64,000 bases of DNA, taken from NCBI RefSeq assembly GCF_022865125.1, contig NZ_CP094828.1, positions 3,837,219-3,901,218 on the forward strand, read 5' to 3'. The position numbers were made by a program, and so were the translations under genes. This stretch comes from Acuticoccus sp. I52.16.1 (GTDB taxonomy: Bacteria > Pseudomonadota > Alphaproteobacteria > Rhizobiales > Amorphaceae). Shown in pieces: positions 50,901 through 64,000 of the stretch (the stretch's first letter is position 1; each line of letters opens with the position of its first letter). The notes under the pieces are model-generated. The model searched no databases and had not been told where the DNA came from. It saw only the letters and a list, made by a program, of their open reading frames with translations.

Positions 50901-51000
50901 CGCGCCCCCCAGGCGCGCCCGACCAGAATACCCGCCTCGAGGCGGGAGAGGGACGCCTCCAGAGGCGTCCGACGAAGAGATCGACCCCGGCCACGGCCGG
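50901..51000 (+). terminator. Four hairpins between ftsA and ftsZ
   Basis: The 149-bp spacer contains four inverted repeats. They are 50901-50917 (6-bp stem), 50931-50946 (perfect 16-bp palindrome CCCGCCTCGAGGCGGG), 50951-50970 (9-bp stem, 2-nt loop) and 50987-51000 (6-bp stem). None has a T-run. They may attenuate read-through or stabilise the ftsZ mRNA 5' end. Confidence 0.5.
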
Positions 51001-51049
51001 CACAATGAAGCGCCCGGTGCGGGCATGGGACGAACTACGGGAGACATGA

Positions 51050-52678
51050 ATGTCGTCCATTAATCTGAAAACGCCCGACCTGACTGAGCTGAAGCCGCGG
51101 ATCATGGTCTTCGGCGTCGGTGGGGCAGGGTGCAACGCCGTCAACAACATGATCGAGGCGGGCCTCGACGGCTGCGACTTCGTCGTCGCCAACACCGACG
51201 CGCAGTCGCTGAACCTGTCAAAGTCCGAGCGCGTCATCCAAATGGGTATCGCCGTGACCGAAGGTCTCGGCGCCGGCTCGCAGCCCGACGTCGGCCGTGC
51301 CGCCGCCGAGGAGGTCATCGACGAGATCGCCGACCACCTCTCCGGCTCGCACATGGTGTTCATCACCGCCGGCATGGGCGGCGGCACCGGCACGGGCTCG
51401 GCCCCGGTGGTCGCCCGCGTCGCTCGCGATCAGGGCATCCTGACGGTGGGTGTCGTCACCCGGCCGTTCCAGTTCGAGGGCATGCGCCGCGCCCGCCTCG
51501 CCGAGGCCGGCATCGAGGAACTGGCGCAGCACGTCGACACGCTGATCGTGATCCCGAACCAGAACCTGTTCCGGATCGCCAACGCGCAGACCACCTTCGC
51601 CGACGCCTTCGCGATGGCCGATCAGGTGCTCTACTCGGGCGTCGCCTGCATCACCGACCTCATGGTCAAAGAGGGCCTCATCAACCTCGACTTCGCCGAC
51701 GTGCGCTCCGTGATGCGCAACATGGGCAAGGCGATGATGGGCACCGGCGAGGCGTCCGGCGAGAACCGCGCGATGCTGGCCGCCGAGGCCGCCATCTCCA
51801 ACCCGCTCCTCGACGAGACCTCCATGAAGGGCGCGCGCGGCCTTCTGGTGTCCGTCGTCGGCGGCAAGGACCTGACCCTCTTCGAGGTCGACGAGGCCAC
51901 CACCCGCATCCGCGAGGAAGTGGACGACGACGCCAACATCATCTTCGGCGCCACGTTCGACGACTCGCTCGACGGCATCATCCGCGTCTCCGTCGTCGCC
52001 ACCGGCATCGACCAGGAGCCGATCGAGGATGAAGAGGACGAGCGCCTCGACACCCGCGTCCTGTCCTTCGCCGGTCGCGCCGCGCAGCCGCGCAAGGAGA
52101 AGGCCGAGGCCGGCGCTCCCGCCGCGTCCGACGCCAACCAGGTCGCCATCGCCGCGGCGGTCGCCGCCGAGCTCGACGAGTTCGAGGCGGGCCTGGAGCC
52201 GATCGAGCAGGCCGACATCATCGAGGACGACGAGGATCTCGACACCGCGATGGACGACGCCGACGACTTCGTCGAGACCGCGCCCCGCGCTCCGCGGGCC
52301 CGCGAGGAGGCCGAGCCAGAATACCACGAGGCCGACACCCGTCGTCCGATGGGGATCTTGCGCGGCCTGATCGGGCGCTCGCGCCGCGACGAGGACGACG
52401 AGGAGGAGTTCGCTCCGGTCGAGCCTCGCGCCCAGCGTCGCCGCCAGATGCGCGCTCAGCGTCCCGAGGTCGCCCGTCTGCCGGCTCCCGAAGCGTTCGA
52501 GGAGGAGGCCGAGGAGCCCCAGCGGCAGCGTCGTCCGCGGTCGCGCGCCGAGGCTCAGGCCCAGACGCGCCGCCAGCGCCGCGACGAGGAGCCGGTGTCC
52601 CGCCAGCGCCCCGCGCAGCGCACGACGGACGACGATCAGCTCGAGATCCCGGCCTTCCTGCGTCGTCAGGCGAACTGA
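51050..52678 (+). CDS. ftsZ: Cell division GTPase FtsZ
   Basis: A 542-residue tubulin homologue. The GTP-binding signature GGGTGTG is at residues 110-116, and [11 protein letters not shown] is the T7 region. From about 320 a long, low-complexity linker runs to the end, first acidic and then Arg/Gln-rich. The C-terminal peptide [12 protein letters not shown] binds FtsA and other partners. The length is typical of Rhizobiales FtsZ. It forms the Z-ring at mid-cell. Confidence 0.98.
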   Translation: MSSINLKTPDLTELKPRIMVFGVGGAGCNAVNNMIEAGLDGCDFVVANTDAQSLNLSKSERVIQMGIAVTEGLGAGSQPDVGRAAAEEVIDEIADHLSGSHMVFITAGMGGGTGTGSAPVVARVARDQGILTVGVVTRPFQFEGMRRARLAEAGIEELAQHVDTLIVIPNQNLFRIANAQTTFADAFAMADQVLYSGVACITDLMVKEGLINLDFADVRSVMRNMGKAMMGTGEASGENRAMLAAEAAISNPLLDETSMKGARGLLVSVVGGKDLTLFEVDEATTRIREEVDDDANIIFGATFDDSLDGIIRVSVVATGIDQEPIEDEEDERLDTRVLSFAGRAAQPRKEKAEAGAPAASDANQVAIAAAVAAELDEFEAGLEPIEQADIIEDDEDLDTAMDDADDFVETAPRAPRAREEAEPEYHEADTRRPMGILRGLIGRSRRDEDDEEEFAPVEPRAQRRRQMRAQRPEVARLPAPEAFEEEAEEPQRQRRPRSRAEAQAQTRRQRRDEEPVSRQRPAQRTTDDDQLEIPAFLRRQAN

Positions 52679-52690
52679 CACGGCGATGAT

Positions 52691-52718
52691 CGCCATCCGG
52701 GTTCCGGCCCGGATGGCG
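52691..52718 (+). terminator. 11-bp hairpin between ftsZ and lpxC
   Basis: CGCCATCCGGG (52691-52701) and its complement (52708-52718) form a perfect stem with a 6-nt loop. No T-run follows. It separates the division genes from lpxC. Confidence 0.6.
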
Positions 52719-52736
52719 AAACGATAGAGGGAGAGG

Positions 52737-53621
52737 ATGTTCGACGAACCTTCGCTCCCCGCCCGGCGGCTCTCCCGGCCGGTCACCTTTCGCGGCGTCG
52801 GCGTCCATACGGGCGCCGACGTCGTTTGCGTCGTGCATCCGGCATCCGGCGCCCATGACGCCGACGGGACGGACGGGGAGGGCGGCATCGTCTTCCACCG
52901 CACCGACACCGGCGGCACCGTCGCCGCAGACTGGCGCCACGTCGCCGCGACGCGCCTGCAGACGGTGATCGAGAGTGCCGAGACCTCGGTCGCCACCGTC
53001 GAGCACCTGATGAGCGCGATGTCGGCCCTCGGCATCTGGTCGGCGCGGGTCGAGATCGACGGGCCCGAGGTGCCGATCCTCGATGGCAGCGCCGCGCCGT
53101 TCCTCGCCGGCCTCGCGGAGGCGAGCGATGTCGCCCCGCCGGGCGGCGCGATCCGCGTCCTGCGGCCGGTCTCGGTGCGGTCCGGCAACGCCTTCGCGGC
53201 GCTGCTTCCGTTCCCCACCCGCCGCTTCGACGTCGGCATCGACTTCGCGGACGCCGCGATCGGTATGCAGCGCGCCCTGTTCGACTTCGCGGCCGGGGAC
53301 TACGGCGCCGAGGTCGCCCCGGCGCGCACCTTCGGCCGGCTGAGGGACATCAAGCGCCTGCGCCGGCGGGGATACGGCCGCGGCGCCTCGCTCGAGAACG
53401 CCGTCGCGGTCGACGGGGCGGAGGTGGTCAACCCGGAGGGATTGCGCTTCCCCGACGAGTTCGCGCGCCACAAGCTGCTCGACGCGGTGGGCGACCTGGC
53501 GCTGGCCAGAGCGCCGATCATCGGCCTCTATCGCAGCCACCGGGGCGGACACCGGCTGAACTACACGCTGCTGGCGAAGCTCTTCGCCCGCACCGAAAAC
53601 TTTCAATTGTTGCTAAATTGA
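52737..53621 (+). CDS. lpxC: UDP-3-O-acyl-N-acetylglucosamine deacetylase
   Basis: A 294-residue zinc deacetylase, the committed step of lipid A synthesis. Zinc ligands are H90 in VEHLMSAMSALG and H245 and D249 in FARHKLLDAVGDL; the catalytic His is H272 in GGHRLNYTLL. GVGVHTG is near the N-terminus. A roughly ten-residue Gly/Asp-rich insertion occurs at about 38-50. An 8-bp hairpin (53601-53623) spans the stop codon. Confidence 0.97.
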   Translation: MFDEPSLPARRLSRPVTFRGVGVHTGADVVCVVHPASGAHDADGTDGEGGIVFHRTDTGGTVAADWRHVAATRLQTVIESAETSVATVEHLMSAMSALGIWSARVEIDGPEVPILDGSAAPFLAGLAEASDVAPPGGAIRVLRPVSVRSGNAFAALLPFPTRRFDVGIDFADAAIGMQRALFDFAAGDYGAEVAPARTFGRLRDIKRLRRRGYGRGASLENAVAVDGAEVVNPEGLRFPDEFARHKLLDAVGDLALARAPIIGLYRSHRGGHRLNYTLLAKLFARTENFQLLLN

Positions 53622-53730
53622 AACAGTCGCGGCAGGACGACGGTGAGGGTCGCCCCCCTGACCGGCCCCCCATTGCCCCGTGCCACCGGTGATTGGTATC
53701 AGGTCCCCTGTAGAGGTGTGGAGTTCTACG

Positions 53731-54552
53731 ATGGTGATGCGTCTGACTCGGCCGCTTGCGGCCCTGATCCTTGTCGTCGGCCTCGGTGCATGCGGCAGTC
53801 GTGTCACCGAGCTGGACTTTGACGAGCGCCCCGCCGACCAACTCTACAACGAGGCCCTCGTCTTGATGAACGAGGGCGACTATCGCACCGCCCAGCTCAA
53901 GTTCGAGGAGGTCGACCGCCTTCACCCGCACAGCGATCTCGGTCGCAAGAGCCAGGTGATGCAGGCCTTTGCCAACTATTCGCGCGGGCGCTATACCGAC
54001 GCGTCGGTCGCCGCCAAGCGCTTCATCGCGCTCAACCCCGGCAGCCCGGACGCGGCCTACGCGCAGTACATCATCGCGATGTCCTACTATCGTCAGATCC
54101 CGGACGTGACGCGCGATCAGGACGGCACCCGCCGTGCGCTGGAGGCGTTCGAGGTCCTGATCGAGAAGTATCCCGACTCCGAGTATGTCGACGAAGCGCG
54201 CCGCAAATACCAGCAGGTGCAGGACCAGATCGCCGGTCACGAGATGGAGATCGGCCGCTACTACCTGGAGCGGAAGGAAAACCTCGCCGCGATCAATCGC
54301 TTCCGCGTCGTGGTCGAGAAGTACCAGCGCACCAACCAGATCGAAGAGGCGCTGTTCCGCCTCACCGAATCCTACTATGCTCTGGGCCTGACCCAGGAGG
54401 CGCAGACCGCGGCCGCCGTGCTGGGCCACAACTTCCCCGACAGCCGCTGGTACAAGGACGCCTACACGCTCCTCGAGACGGGCGGGTTCTCGCCCGAGGA
54501 GAACAAGTCGAGCTGGATCAGCCGCGCATTCAAGGGCTTCAACGTCCTCTGA
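53731..54552 (+). CDS. bamD: Outer membrane protein assembly lipoprotein BamD
   Basis: A 273-residue lipoprotein. The signal peptide ends in the lipobox LGAC (Cys about residue 22), consistent with maturation by Lnt. Five TPR-like repeats follow, with YNEALVLMNEGDYRTA and FEEVDRLHPHS first. It works with BamA at the outer membrane. ATG 53731 was chosen as the signal peptide start; the open frame to 53680 is not conserved. Confidence 0.95.
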   Translation: MVMRLTRPLAALILVVGLGACGSRVTELDFDERPADQLYNEALVLMNEGDYRTAQLKFEEVDRLHPHSDLGRKSQVMQAFANYSRGRYTDASVAAKRFIALNPGSPDAAYAQYIIAMSYYRQIPDVTRDQDGTRRALEAFEVLIEKYPDSEYVDEARRKYQQVQDQIAGHEMEIGRYYLERKENLAAINRFRVVVEKYQRTNQIEEALFRLTESYYALGLTQEAQTAAAVLGHNFPDSRWYKDAYTLLETGGFSPEENKSSWISRAFKGFNVL

Positions 54553-54625
54553 TCGTGCCCGTCGGCCCGCTCGCCCGCGGCGAGCGGTTTCCTTGCCAGA
54601 AGGACCCCAGTGCTCTGAGGACCAC

Positions 54626-58631
<4,006 letters not shown>

Positions 58632-58683
58632 TCGCCGCGTGGTCCGCAGCGCCGCAAAGTCCGCGACGCCGCGCTGCGCCGTG

Positions 58684-59892
58684 TCAGGATCCCTGCGCGG
58701 CACCCGAGATGACGTCGCCGAAGGCCACCCACGAGTTGCCGTCGAACCGGGTCAGCCACATGCTCTGGATCGGGTAGAAGTCGGTCGGGCTGGTCTTGAT
58801 CGTCACCCCGGGGCGCAGCGTTCCCAGCGGGAAGTCGAGGTTCGCCGCCGCCTGCATGATCGCCTCGCGCGACAGGTCGTCCCCCAGTTGCTTGAAGAGG
58901 TGCTCCAGGGTCAGCCCGTGTCCGTAGCCGAAGACGGTGAACGACGAGGCCCGGTCCGCGTCCGGATAATATTGGTCGAGGAAGGCGTGCATCGCCTGCA
59001 TCGTCTCGTCGTCCTGCATCGCCGGGTCCGTCGGGTCCTTGGCGTAGGATGCCGAAACGATGTCCCTGGAGTTTTCCAGGCCCGCCGGTTGCAGCACCGC
59101 GCCGACCGACTGCGAGACGTTGTTGAGGAGGTGCAGCGGCGTCCACCCCAGTTCCGCGACCTTGCGGATTGCCTGTGCGGCGAACTTCGGTGTGGTGATG
59201 TTGAGGAAGACGTCCGCGCCGGCCGACTTCAGCTTGATGATCTGGCTGTCGATCGTCGGCTCGCTCACCTCGTAGGGTTCCTCGGCGACGATCATCGACG
59301 CCTTCTCGCCCAACGCGTCCTTGAAGCCGTTGACGTAGTCTTTCCCGTAATCGTCGTTCTGGTAGAGGATGCCGACCTTGCCCTCCGGCCGCTCCTCGAG
59401 CACGTACCGGCCATAGATGCGCCCCTCGGACACGTAGTCCGGCTGCCAGCCCATGGTCCACGGGTGCGTCTGCGGCTGGCCCCACTTGGAGGCGCCGGAG
59501 GAGACGAAGAGCAGCGGGATCTCCATCGCGTTGGTATAGTCGTTGACGGCCGAGACCGTGGGGGTGCCGAGGCTGGAGGAGAGGATGTGCACCTCGTCCG
59601 ATTCCACCAAACGCTGGGTCTGCTCGAAGGTCTTGGGCGGGCTGTAGCCGTCGTCGTACGAGATCCACTCGAACTTGACGCCGTTGACGCCCCCGTCCGC
59701 ATTCAGCTTTTCGAGGTAGTGGCCGATCGTCATGCCGATCTGGCCGTAGGCCGAGGCCGGGCCGGAATAGGGCATGGTGTTGCCGATCTTGATCGTGCGC
59801 GCCTGGGCGATCGCCGGCAGGGGCAGGACGCTGGAGGCGGCGAGCGCGGCACCGCCCTTCAGAACGCCGCGACGGGTCGGTCTCAGGATCAT
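58684..59892 (-). CDS. ABC transporter substrate-binding protein (branched-chain amino acid / carboxylate type)
   Basis: A 402-residue periplasmic-binding protein of the Peripla_BP_6 (LivJ-like) class. RPTRRGVLKGG and the following hydrophobic stretch look like a Tat signal peptide. IKIGNTMPYSGPASAYG, KVGILYQNDDYGKD and GADVFLNITT follow the family pattern. It captures the ligand for the permease genes upstream. The length and the acyl-CoA synthetase neighbour favour a carboxylic acid over leucine or valine, an inference. Confidence 0.88.
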   Translation of the reverse strand: MILRPTRRGVLKGGAALAASSVLPLPAIAQARTIKIGNTMPYSGPASAYGQIGMTIGHYLEKLNADGGVNGVKFEWISYDDGYSPPKTFEQTQRLVESDEVHILSSSLGTPTVSAVNDYTNAMEIPLLFVSSGASKWGQPQTHPWTMGWQPDYVSEGRIYGRYVLEERPEGKVGILYQNDDYGKDYVNGFKDALGEKASMIVAEEPYEVSEPTIDSQIIKLKSAGADVFLNITTPKFAAQAIRKVAELGWTPLHLLNNVSQSVGAVLQPAGLENSRDIVSASYAKDPTDPAMQDDETMQAMHAFLDQYYPDADRASSFTVFGYGHGLTLEHLFKQLGDDLSREAIMQAAANLDFPLGTLRPGVTIKTSPTDFYPIQSMWLTRFDGNSWVAFGDVISGAAQGS

Positions 59893-59906
59893 GACAGTCT
59901 CCCTCT

Positions 59907-60950
59907 TCACTGCCCTCTGGCGGGGCCTTTGCGGATGACGCGCCGCGCCGCGATGGGGATCGAGCGGACCAGCCCGCCGATGCCCTGCGGCGCGAGATAG
60001 ATGATGAGAATGAGGATCACCCCGTAGACCGCGCCGGCGAGCCCCTTGGTGGCGACCTCCTCGGCGAGGTTGGGCGCGTAGACCACGAACAGTCCGCCGA
60101 AGATCGCCCCCGGCAGCCAGCCGACGCCGCCCACCACCATGCCGACGAAGAGGCCCACGGAGAGCGTGAAGGTGAAGCTGTCCGGCGCCACGAAGGGGAG
60201 GTAGATGGCGGTGAGGCCGCCCGCGAGGCCGGCGATCATCGCCGAGATGCCGAAGCACGTCGCCTTGTACTTGGAGACGTCGATCCCCATCGAGCGGGCG
60301 GCGATCGGGTTGTCGCGGATCGCCATGAAGGCGCGGCCGGTGCGGCTGGCGACGAGGTTGTGCGTCCCCCAATAGACCAACGCGCACACCGCGAGTACGA
60401 AGAAGTACATGTACTGGTTGGCGCTCAGCGGGAGGCCGAAGGGGACCTTCGGTTTCTGCGCGTAATATTGCAGGCCCTGGACGCCGCCGGTCCACGCCTC
60501 CAGGGGAGAGAGCTTGAGGATCTGCGGCGTCGCCACCGCCAGCGCGAAGGTCGCCAGGGCGAGGTAGACGTTCTCCAGCCGCAGGGCCGGCAGGCCGAAG
60601 GCGACGCCGATCGTGAAGGTCACCAGCGCGGCGACCGGCAGCGTCAGTGGGTAGGGCACGCCGCCGTGCACCATCAGGATCGCGGTGGTGTAGGCGCCGA
60701 TGGCGAAGAAGGCGCCGTGGCCGAGCGAGAACTGCCCGTTGATGCCGGTGAGGAGGTTCAGCCCCAGGATCGCCAGCGCGTAGATCAACACCTTCGTCAG
60801 CGTCGATACGCCGAAGTTGGAGATCAGGAACGGCAGCGCGACGAGGACGGCGAGGACGACCAGCGTTCCGGCGAGGGCGGCGCGGTCGCGCCGCGGCGTG
60901 CGGCGCGCCGCGGCGTCCGACGGGGCGAGGCGGTGGGTGGACTGGTCCAT
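59907..60950 (-). CDS. livM: Branched-chain amino acid ABC transporter permease (LivM type)
   Basis: A 347-residue permease with about nine transmembrane helices. The early LNLLTGINGQFSLGHGAFF motif and SRTGRAFMAIRDNPIAARSMGI (read in two blocks) are diagnostic of LivM. It lies between the binding protein and LivH on the minus strand, 4 bases after livH. Confidence 0.93.
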   Translation of the reverse strand: MDQSTHRLAPSDAAARRTPRRDRAALAGTLVVLAVLVALPFLISNFGVSTLTKVLIYALAILGLNLLTGINGQFSLGHGAFFAIGAYTTAILMVHGGVPYPLTLPVAALVTFTIGVAFGLPALRLENVYLALATFALAVATPQILKLSPLEAWTGGVQGLQYYAQKPKVPFGLPLSANQYMYFFVLAVCALVYWGTHNLVASRTGRAFMAIRDNPIAARSMGIDVSKYKATCFGISAMIAGLAGGLTAIYLPFVAPDSFTFTLSVGLFVGMVVGGVGWLPGAIFGGLFVVYAPNLAEEVATKGLAGAVYGVILILIIYLAPQGIGGLVRSIPIAARRVIRKGPARGQ

Positions 60951-60954
60951 CGCG

Positions 60955-61866
60955 CTACACCCGCTGCACGATGCGCTGGCCGAAGAGGCCCGTCGGCCGC
61001 ACCACCAGCACCACCACGATGAGCGCCAGCGCGATCGGCAGCTTCAGCTCCGAGCCGACGACCGGGATGTAGGTGCCGGCGAGATTCTCCACGATGCCCA
61101 CCAGAAAGCCGCCCAGCACCGCTCCGCCCGGGCTCGTCATGCCGCCCAGCACCGCCCCGGCGAAGCCGTAGAGCAGGATCGAGAGCATCATGTTGGGCTC
61201 GAGGAAGACCTTGTGCGCGATCAGCATCCCCGCGATCGCGCCGACGCCCGAGGCCATGCCCCAGCCCAACGCCGTCATCAGTCCGACGCGGATCCCCACC
61301 AGCCGTGCCGACACCGGGTTGGCCGCCGAGGCGCGCATCGCCAGTCCCGCCCGCGTGAACTGGAAGAAGAGCGCCAGCGCCAGGAGGACGAGCAAGGTCA
61401 CCGCCACCATCCCCGCGTCGTGCTTGGAGATGAGGCCGCCCTGCGTCAGCGGGCCGGAGCCGAACGGGGTCGGGAAGGGCTTGATGGTGTGTTGCCAGAT
61501 CTCGCCCGCCAGCGAATTGAAGATGAGGAAGAGCGCCACGAACACCGCCACGTGGGAGAGCACCGGCGCGTTGCGGATCGGCGCGAACACGGTGCGCTCC
61601 AGCACGAACCCGCCGGCGATGGAGATCGCCACGGTGAGCACGAAGGCGAGGACGTAGAGCGGGAGACTGACGAGCGTGCCCCCCGATTCGGCGCCGAACC
61701 ACTGCATGAGCTGCCAGGCGATGTAGGTGGAGAACATCGCCATCTCCCCCTGGCCGAAGTTCAGGTGGTGGATCGCCTGGTAGATCATCACCACCGCCAG
61801 CGCGACACAGGCGTAGATCGCACCCGTCGCGATGCCGGCGAGGACTTGGGCGACGAAGAGGTCCAT
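60955..61866 (-). CDS. livH: Branched-chain amino acid ABC transporter permease (LivH type)
   Basis: A 303-residue permease with about eight transmembrane helices. LNFGQGEMAMFSTYIAW and RASAANPVSARLVGIRV are the LivH loops, and GGMTSPGGAVLGGFLVG is the C-terminal glycine-rich segment. ATG 61866 was chosen as the start of the first helix. A 117-bp spacer to livF has no clear signal. Confidence 0.93.
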   Translation of the reverse strand: MDLFVAQVLAGIATGAIYACVALAVVMIYQAIHHLNFGQGEMAMFSTYIAWQLMQWFGAESGGTLVSLPLYVLAFVLTVAISIAGGFVLERTVFAPIRNAPVLSHVAVFVALFLIFNSLAGEIWQHTIKPFPTPFGSGPLTQGGLISKHDAGMVAVTLLVLLALALFFQFTRAGLAMRASAANPVSARLVGIRVGLMTALGWGMASGVGAIAGMLIAHKVFLEPNMMLSILLYGFAGAVLGGMTSPGGAVLGGFLVGIVENLAGTYIPVVGSELKLPIALALIVVVLVVRPTGLFGQRIVQRV

Positions 61867-61983
61867 CAAGGCTCCCGGTCTTTGTGGGGGCGGGGGGCGC
61901 GGCGCGGCTGGCACACCCGCGTGTGGCGGGGACGGCGCGCCGGCCGGCGCCTGCGGCGGCGCGGCGGGATCGCGCGCGGCGGG

Positions 61984-62690
<707 letters not shown>

Positions 62691-62694
<4 letters not shown>

Positions 62695-63482
62695 GCGGCG
62701 TGCCCCAGGTAGGCCTCGATGACGGCCGGGTCCTGCTGCACCCGCTCGGGCGTCCCCTCGGCGATCTTGCGGCCGAAGTTGAGCACCACCACCGTGTCGG
62801 AGACCGACATGACGAGCGCCATGTGGTGCTCCACGAGGAGGACGGTGACCGCGAGGTCGTCGCGAATTTGGCGGATCAGGCCGGCGAGTTCCTCCACCTC
62901 GTCGTGGTTGAGGCCGGCGGCCGGCTCGTCCAGCAGCAGCAGCGTCGGCCGTGCCGCGAGAGCCCGCGCCAGCTCCACCCGCTTCTGCACGCCGAAGGGA
63001 AGGCCGGAGATGGGAAGGTCCGCCACCGCGCCCAGCGAGAGATAGTCGACGATGTCGTGCGCGGCGCGAAAGGTGGCGGCCTCGTTGCTCCGGCAGCGCG
63101 GCAGGCGCAGCGCATCGCTCCACGGGTCCGACACGCTGCGCGCGTGGGCGCCGATGCGGATATTGTCGAACACCGAGAGCTTGGAGAAGGCGGCGACGTT
63201 CTGAAACGTGCGCCCCATGCCGAGGCGTGCGATGCGGTGCGCCGGCTGGGCGAGGATGTCGACCCCCTCGAAGGTGATGGCCCCGGCGCGGGGCGTGTAG
63301 AGACGGCTGAGGCAGTTGAAGAGGGTGGTCTTGCCCGCACCGTTGGGGCCGATGAGGCCGAGCACCTCGCCACGCCCGAGATCGAAGCCGATGCCGTCCA
63401 GCGCGACCACGCCGCCGAAGCGCACCGTCACGCCCTCGACGCGCAGGATCGGGTCGCCACGTGCGGGCGCTCGGTCCCCCAT
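62691..63482 (-). CDS. livG: ABC transporter ATP-binding protein LivG
   Basis: A 263-residue ATPase. Walker A GPNGAGKTT, LGMGRTFQNVAAF, and the LivG-type signature LPFGVQKRVELARAL followed by LLLLDEPAAGLNHDE are present. It is the first gene of the minus-strand liv operon, divergent from the acyl-CoA synthetase. ATG 63482 was chosen at the start of conserved sequence. Confidence 0.95.
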
Positions 63483-63617
63483 AACCCCAGTTCCTCCCGA
63501 GGAACGCTGCCGGCTGTTGTCAGCCGTTGTCCGTTGCCGCCCCGGCGGATTTGGCGGCTGCTTATGGATGCATAACCACACGCTGCGGGTGCGCTGTCAA
63601 TATGCGAAACGGCGGTT

Positions 63618-63637
63618 CGCATTGAAATTTCAATGCG
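63618..63637. promoter_or_regulatory. Perfect 20-bp palindrome between liv operon and acyl-CoA synthetase
   Basis: CGCATTGAAATTTCAATGCG reads the same on both strands. It lies in the 244-bp divergent spacer, 136 bases from livG and 90 from the synthetase start. It is a strong candidate operator for a dimeric regulator of both transcripts. Confidence 0.6.
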
Positions 63638-63726
63638 CAGTTAATTCGCCGTCGCGCGGATTGGCGCGGGGCGCAGCGTGAGTTAATTTCGCGATTAAAT
63701 CGCTACGCCCTCGGGGAGGAGGCGCC

Positions 63727-64000
63727 GTGAAGCATCCCTCGTTTCATGCGCAGGTGACGCCGGACAAGGTCGCCTACCAGATGGCGACCTCGGGAGAGGC
63801 GCTGACCTACGCGGCACTGGACCGCCGTTCCAATCAGGGCGCCCGGCTGCTGCGCCGGCTCGGCGTCGCGCCCGGCGAGAACATCGCCATCTTGATGGAG
63901 AACCGCCTCGAGTTCTTCGAGGTGCTGTGGGCGGCGCATCGCGCGGGCATCGTCTACACCGCGGTCAGCCGTCACCTCGGCGTGGAGGAGGCGGCCTACA
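63727..64000 (+). CDS. AMP-binding acyl-CoA synthetase, N-terminal part
   Basis: The frame is open from GTG 63727 to the window end (91 codons). HPSFHAQVTPDKVAYQ, LTYAALDRRSNQGARLL and FFEVLWAAHRAGIVYTAVSR are the N-terminal pattern of AMP-dependent synthetases/ligases such as fatty-acid or aromatic-acid CoA ligases. The catalytic motifs lie beyond the window. A GGGGAGGAGG stretch precedes the start. Next to a Liv-type importer it probably activates the imported acid. Confidence 0.85.
   Translation, partial: MKHPSFHAQVTPDKVAYQMATSGEALTYAALDRRSNQGARLLRRLGVAPGENIAILMENRLEFFEVLWAAHRAGIVYTAVSRHLGVEEAAY

Noticed and set aside
63674-63696. CtrA box before the acyl-CoA synthetase
   Set aside because: The two TTAA motifs are separated by 8 rather than 7 bases and no cell-cycle gene is adjacent.

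Overview
The window is high-GC (roughly 70%) chromosomal DNA of an alphaproteobacterium, most likely of the order Hyphomicrobiales (Rhizobiales). This rests on gene order and family-level resemblance: a nifU-tsaB-rimI-plsC-miaB-phoH-ybeY-corC-lnt-xre-metK-trmB run, rnpB directly before mraZ, a complete alphaproteobacterial dcw cluster continuing into lpxC-bamD-recN-ligA, a DUF2794 gene, and a TauE/SafE-TIGR02186 pair. No transposase, phage gene, CRISPR array, tRNA or rRNA was seen. It is core chromosome with a metabolic transport locus at the right edge.

Layout. 1-6.4 kb: the end of a probable universal stress protein, a hairpin-rich convergent spacer, a DapC-like aminotransferase, a LysE-family exporter, HtpG, and small conserved proteins (DUF2794, a secreted endonuclease/phosphatase-fold protein, DUF427). 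6.5-17.8 kb: a tightly packed plus-strand housekeeping cluster for Fe-S carrier, tRNA and ribosome modification, phospholipid and lipoprotein acylation and SAM synthesis. It ends in an unusual GNAT-TrmB fusion. 17.8-20.6 kb: minus-strand DUF1697 and the malic enzyme MaeB. 20.8-26.6 kb: a chemoreceptor, MutS, DUF1330 and DapB. 26.6-27.4 kb: a 768-bp non-coding stretch, locally AT-rich, with DnaA-box-like sequences, GANTC sites and many palindromes. It is a candidate oriC or a complex regulatory region. 27.4-33.3 kb: a hypothetical protein, glycerate kinase, TIGR02186, TauE/SafE, an unknown membrane protein and an aminotransferase.

33.4-52.7 kb: a terminator, the RNase P RNA gene, then the dcw cluster mraZ-rsmH-ftsL-ftsI-murE-murF-mraY-murD-ftsW-murG-murC-murB-ddl-ftsQ-ftsA-ftsZ. 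Most genes overlap by 1-13 bases, so they are probably translationally coupled. The genes cover lipid II synthesis (murCDEF, ddl, mraY, murG), its use at the septum (ftsW, ftsI) and the division ring (ftsQ, ftsL, ftsA, ftsZ). The mraZ promoter carries four CCCA/CCCG repeats at exactly 10-bp spacing, the layout of MraZ boxes. A second, unexplained cluster of TGGGA-N5-TGGG pairs lies about 280 bp upstream. 52.7-58.6 kb: lpxC (lipid A), bamD (outer-membrane assembly), recN and ligA (DNA repair). 58.7-63.5 kb: a minus-strand five-gene Liv-type ABC importer. It is divergent from an acyl-CoA synthetase cut by the window end, with a perfect 20-bp palindrome between them. This suggests uptake and CoA activation of a carboxylic acid.

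The most noteworthy items are the GNAT-TrmB fusion, the oriC-like region, the distal MraZ-box-like array, the in-frame hexanucleotide repeat inside mutS, the AT-rich patch in ddl before ftsQ, and the row of four hairpins at 162-402. Nothing seen amounts to a wholly new multigene system.
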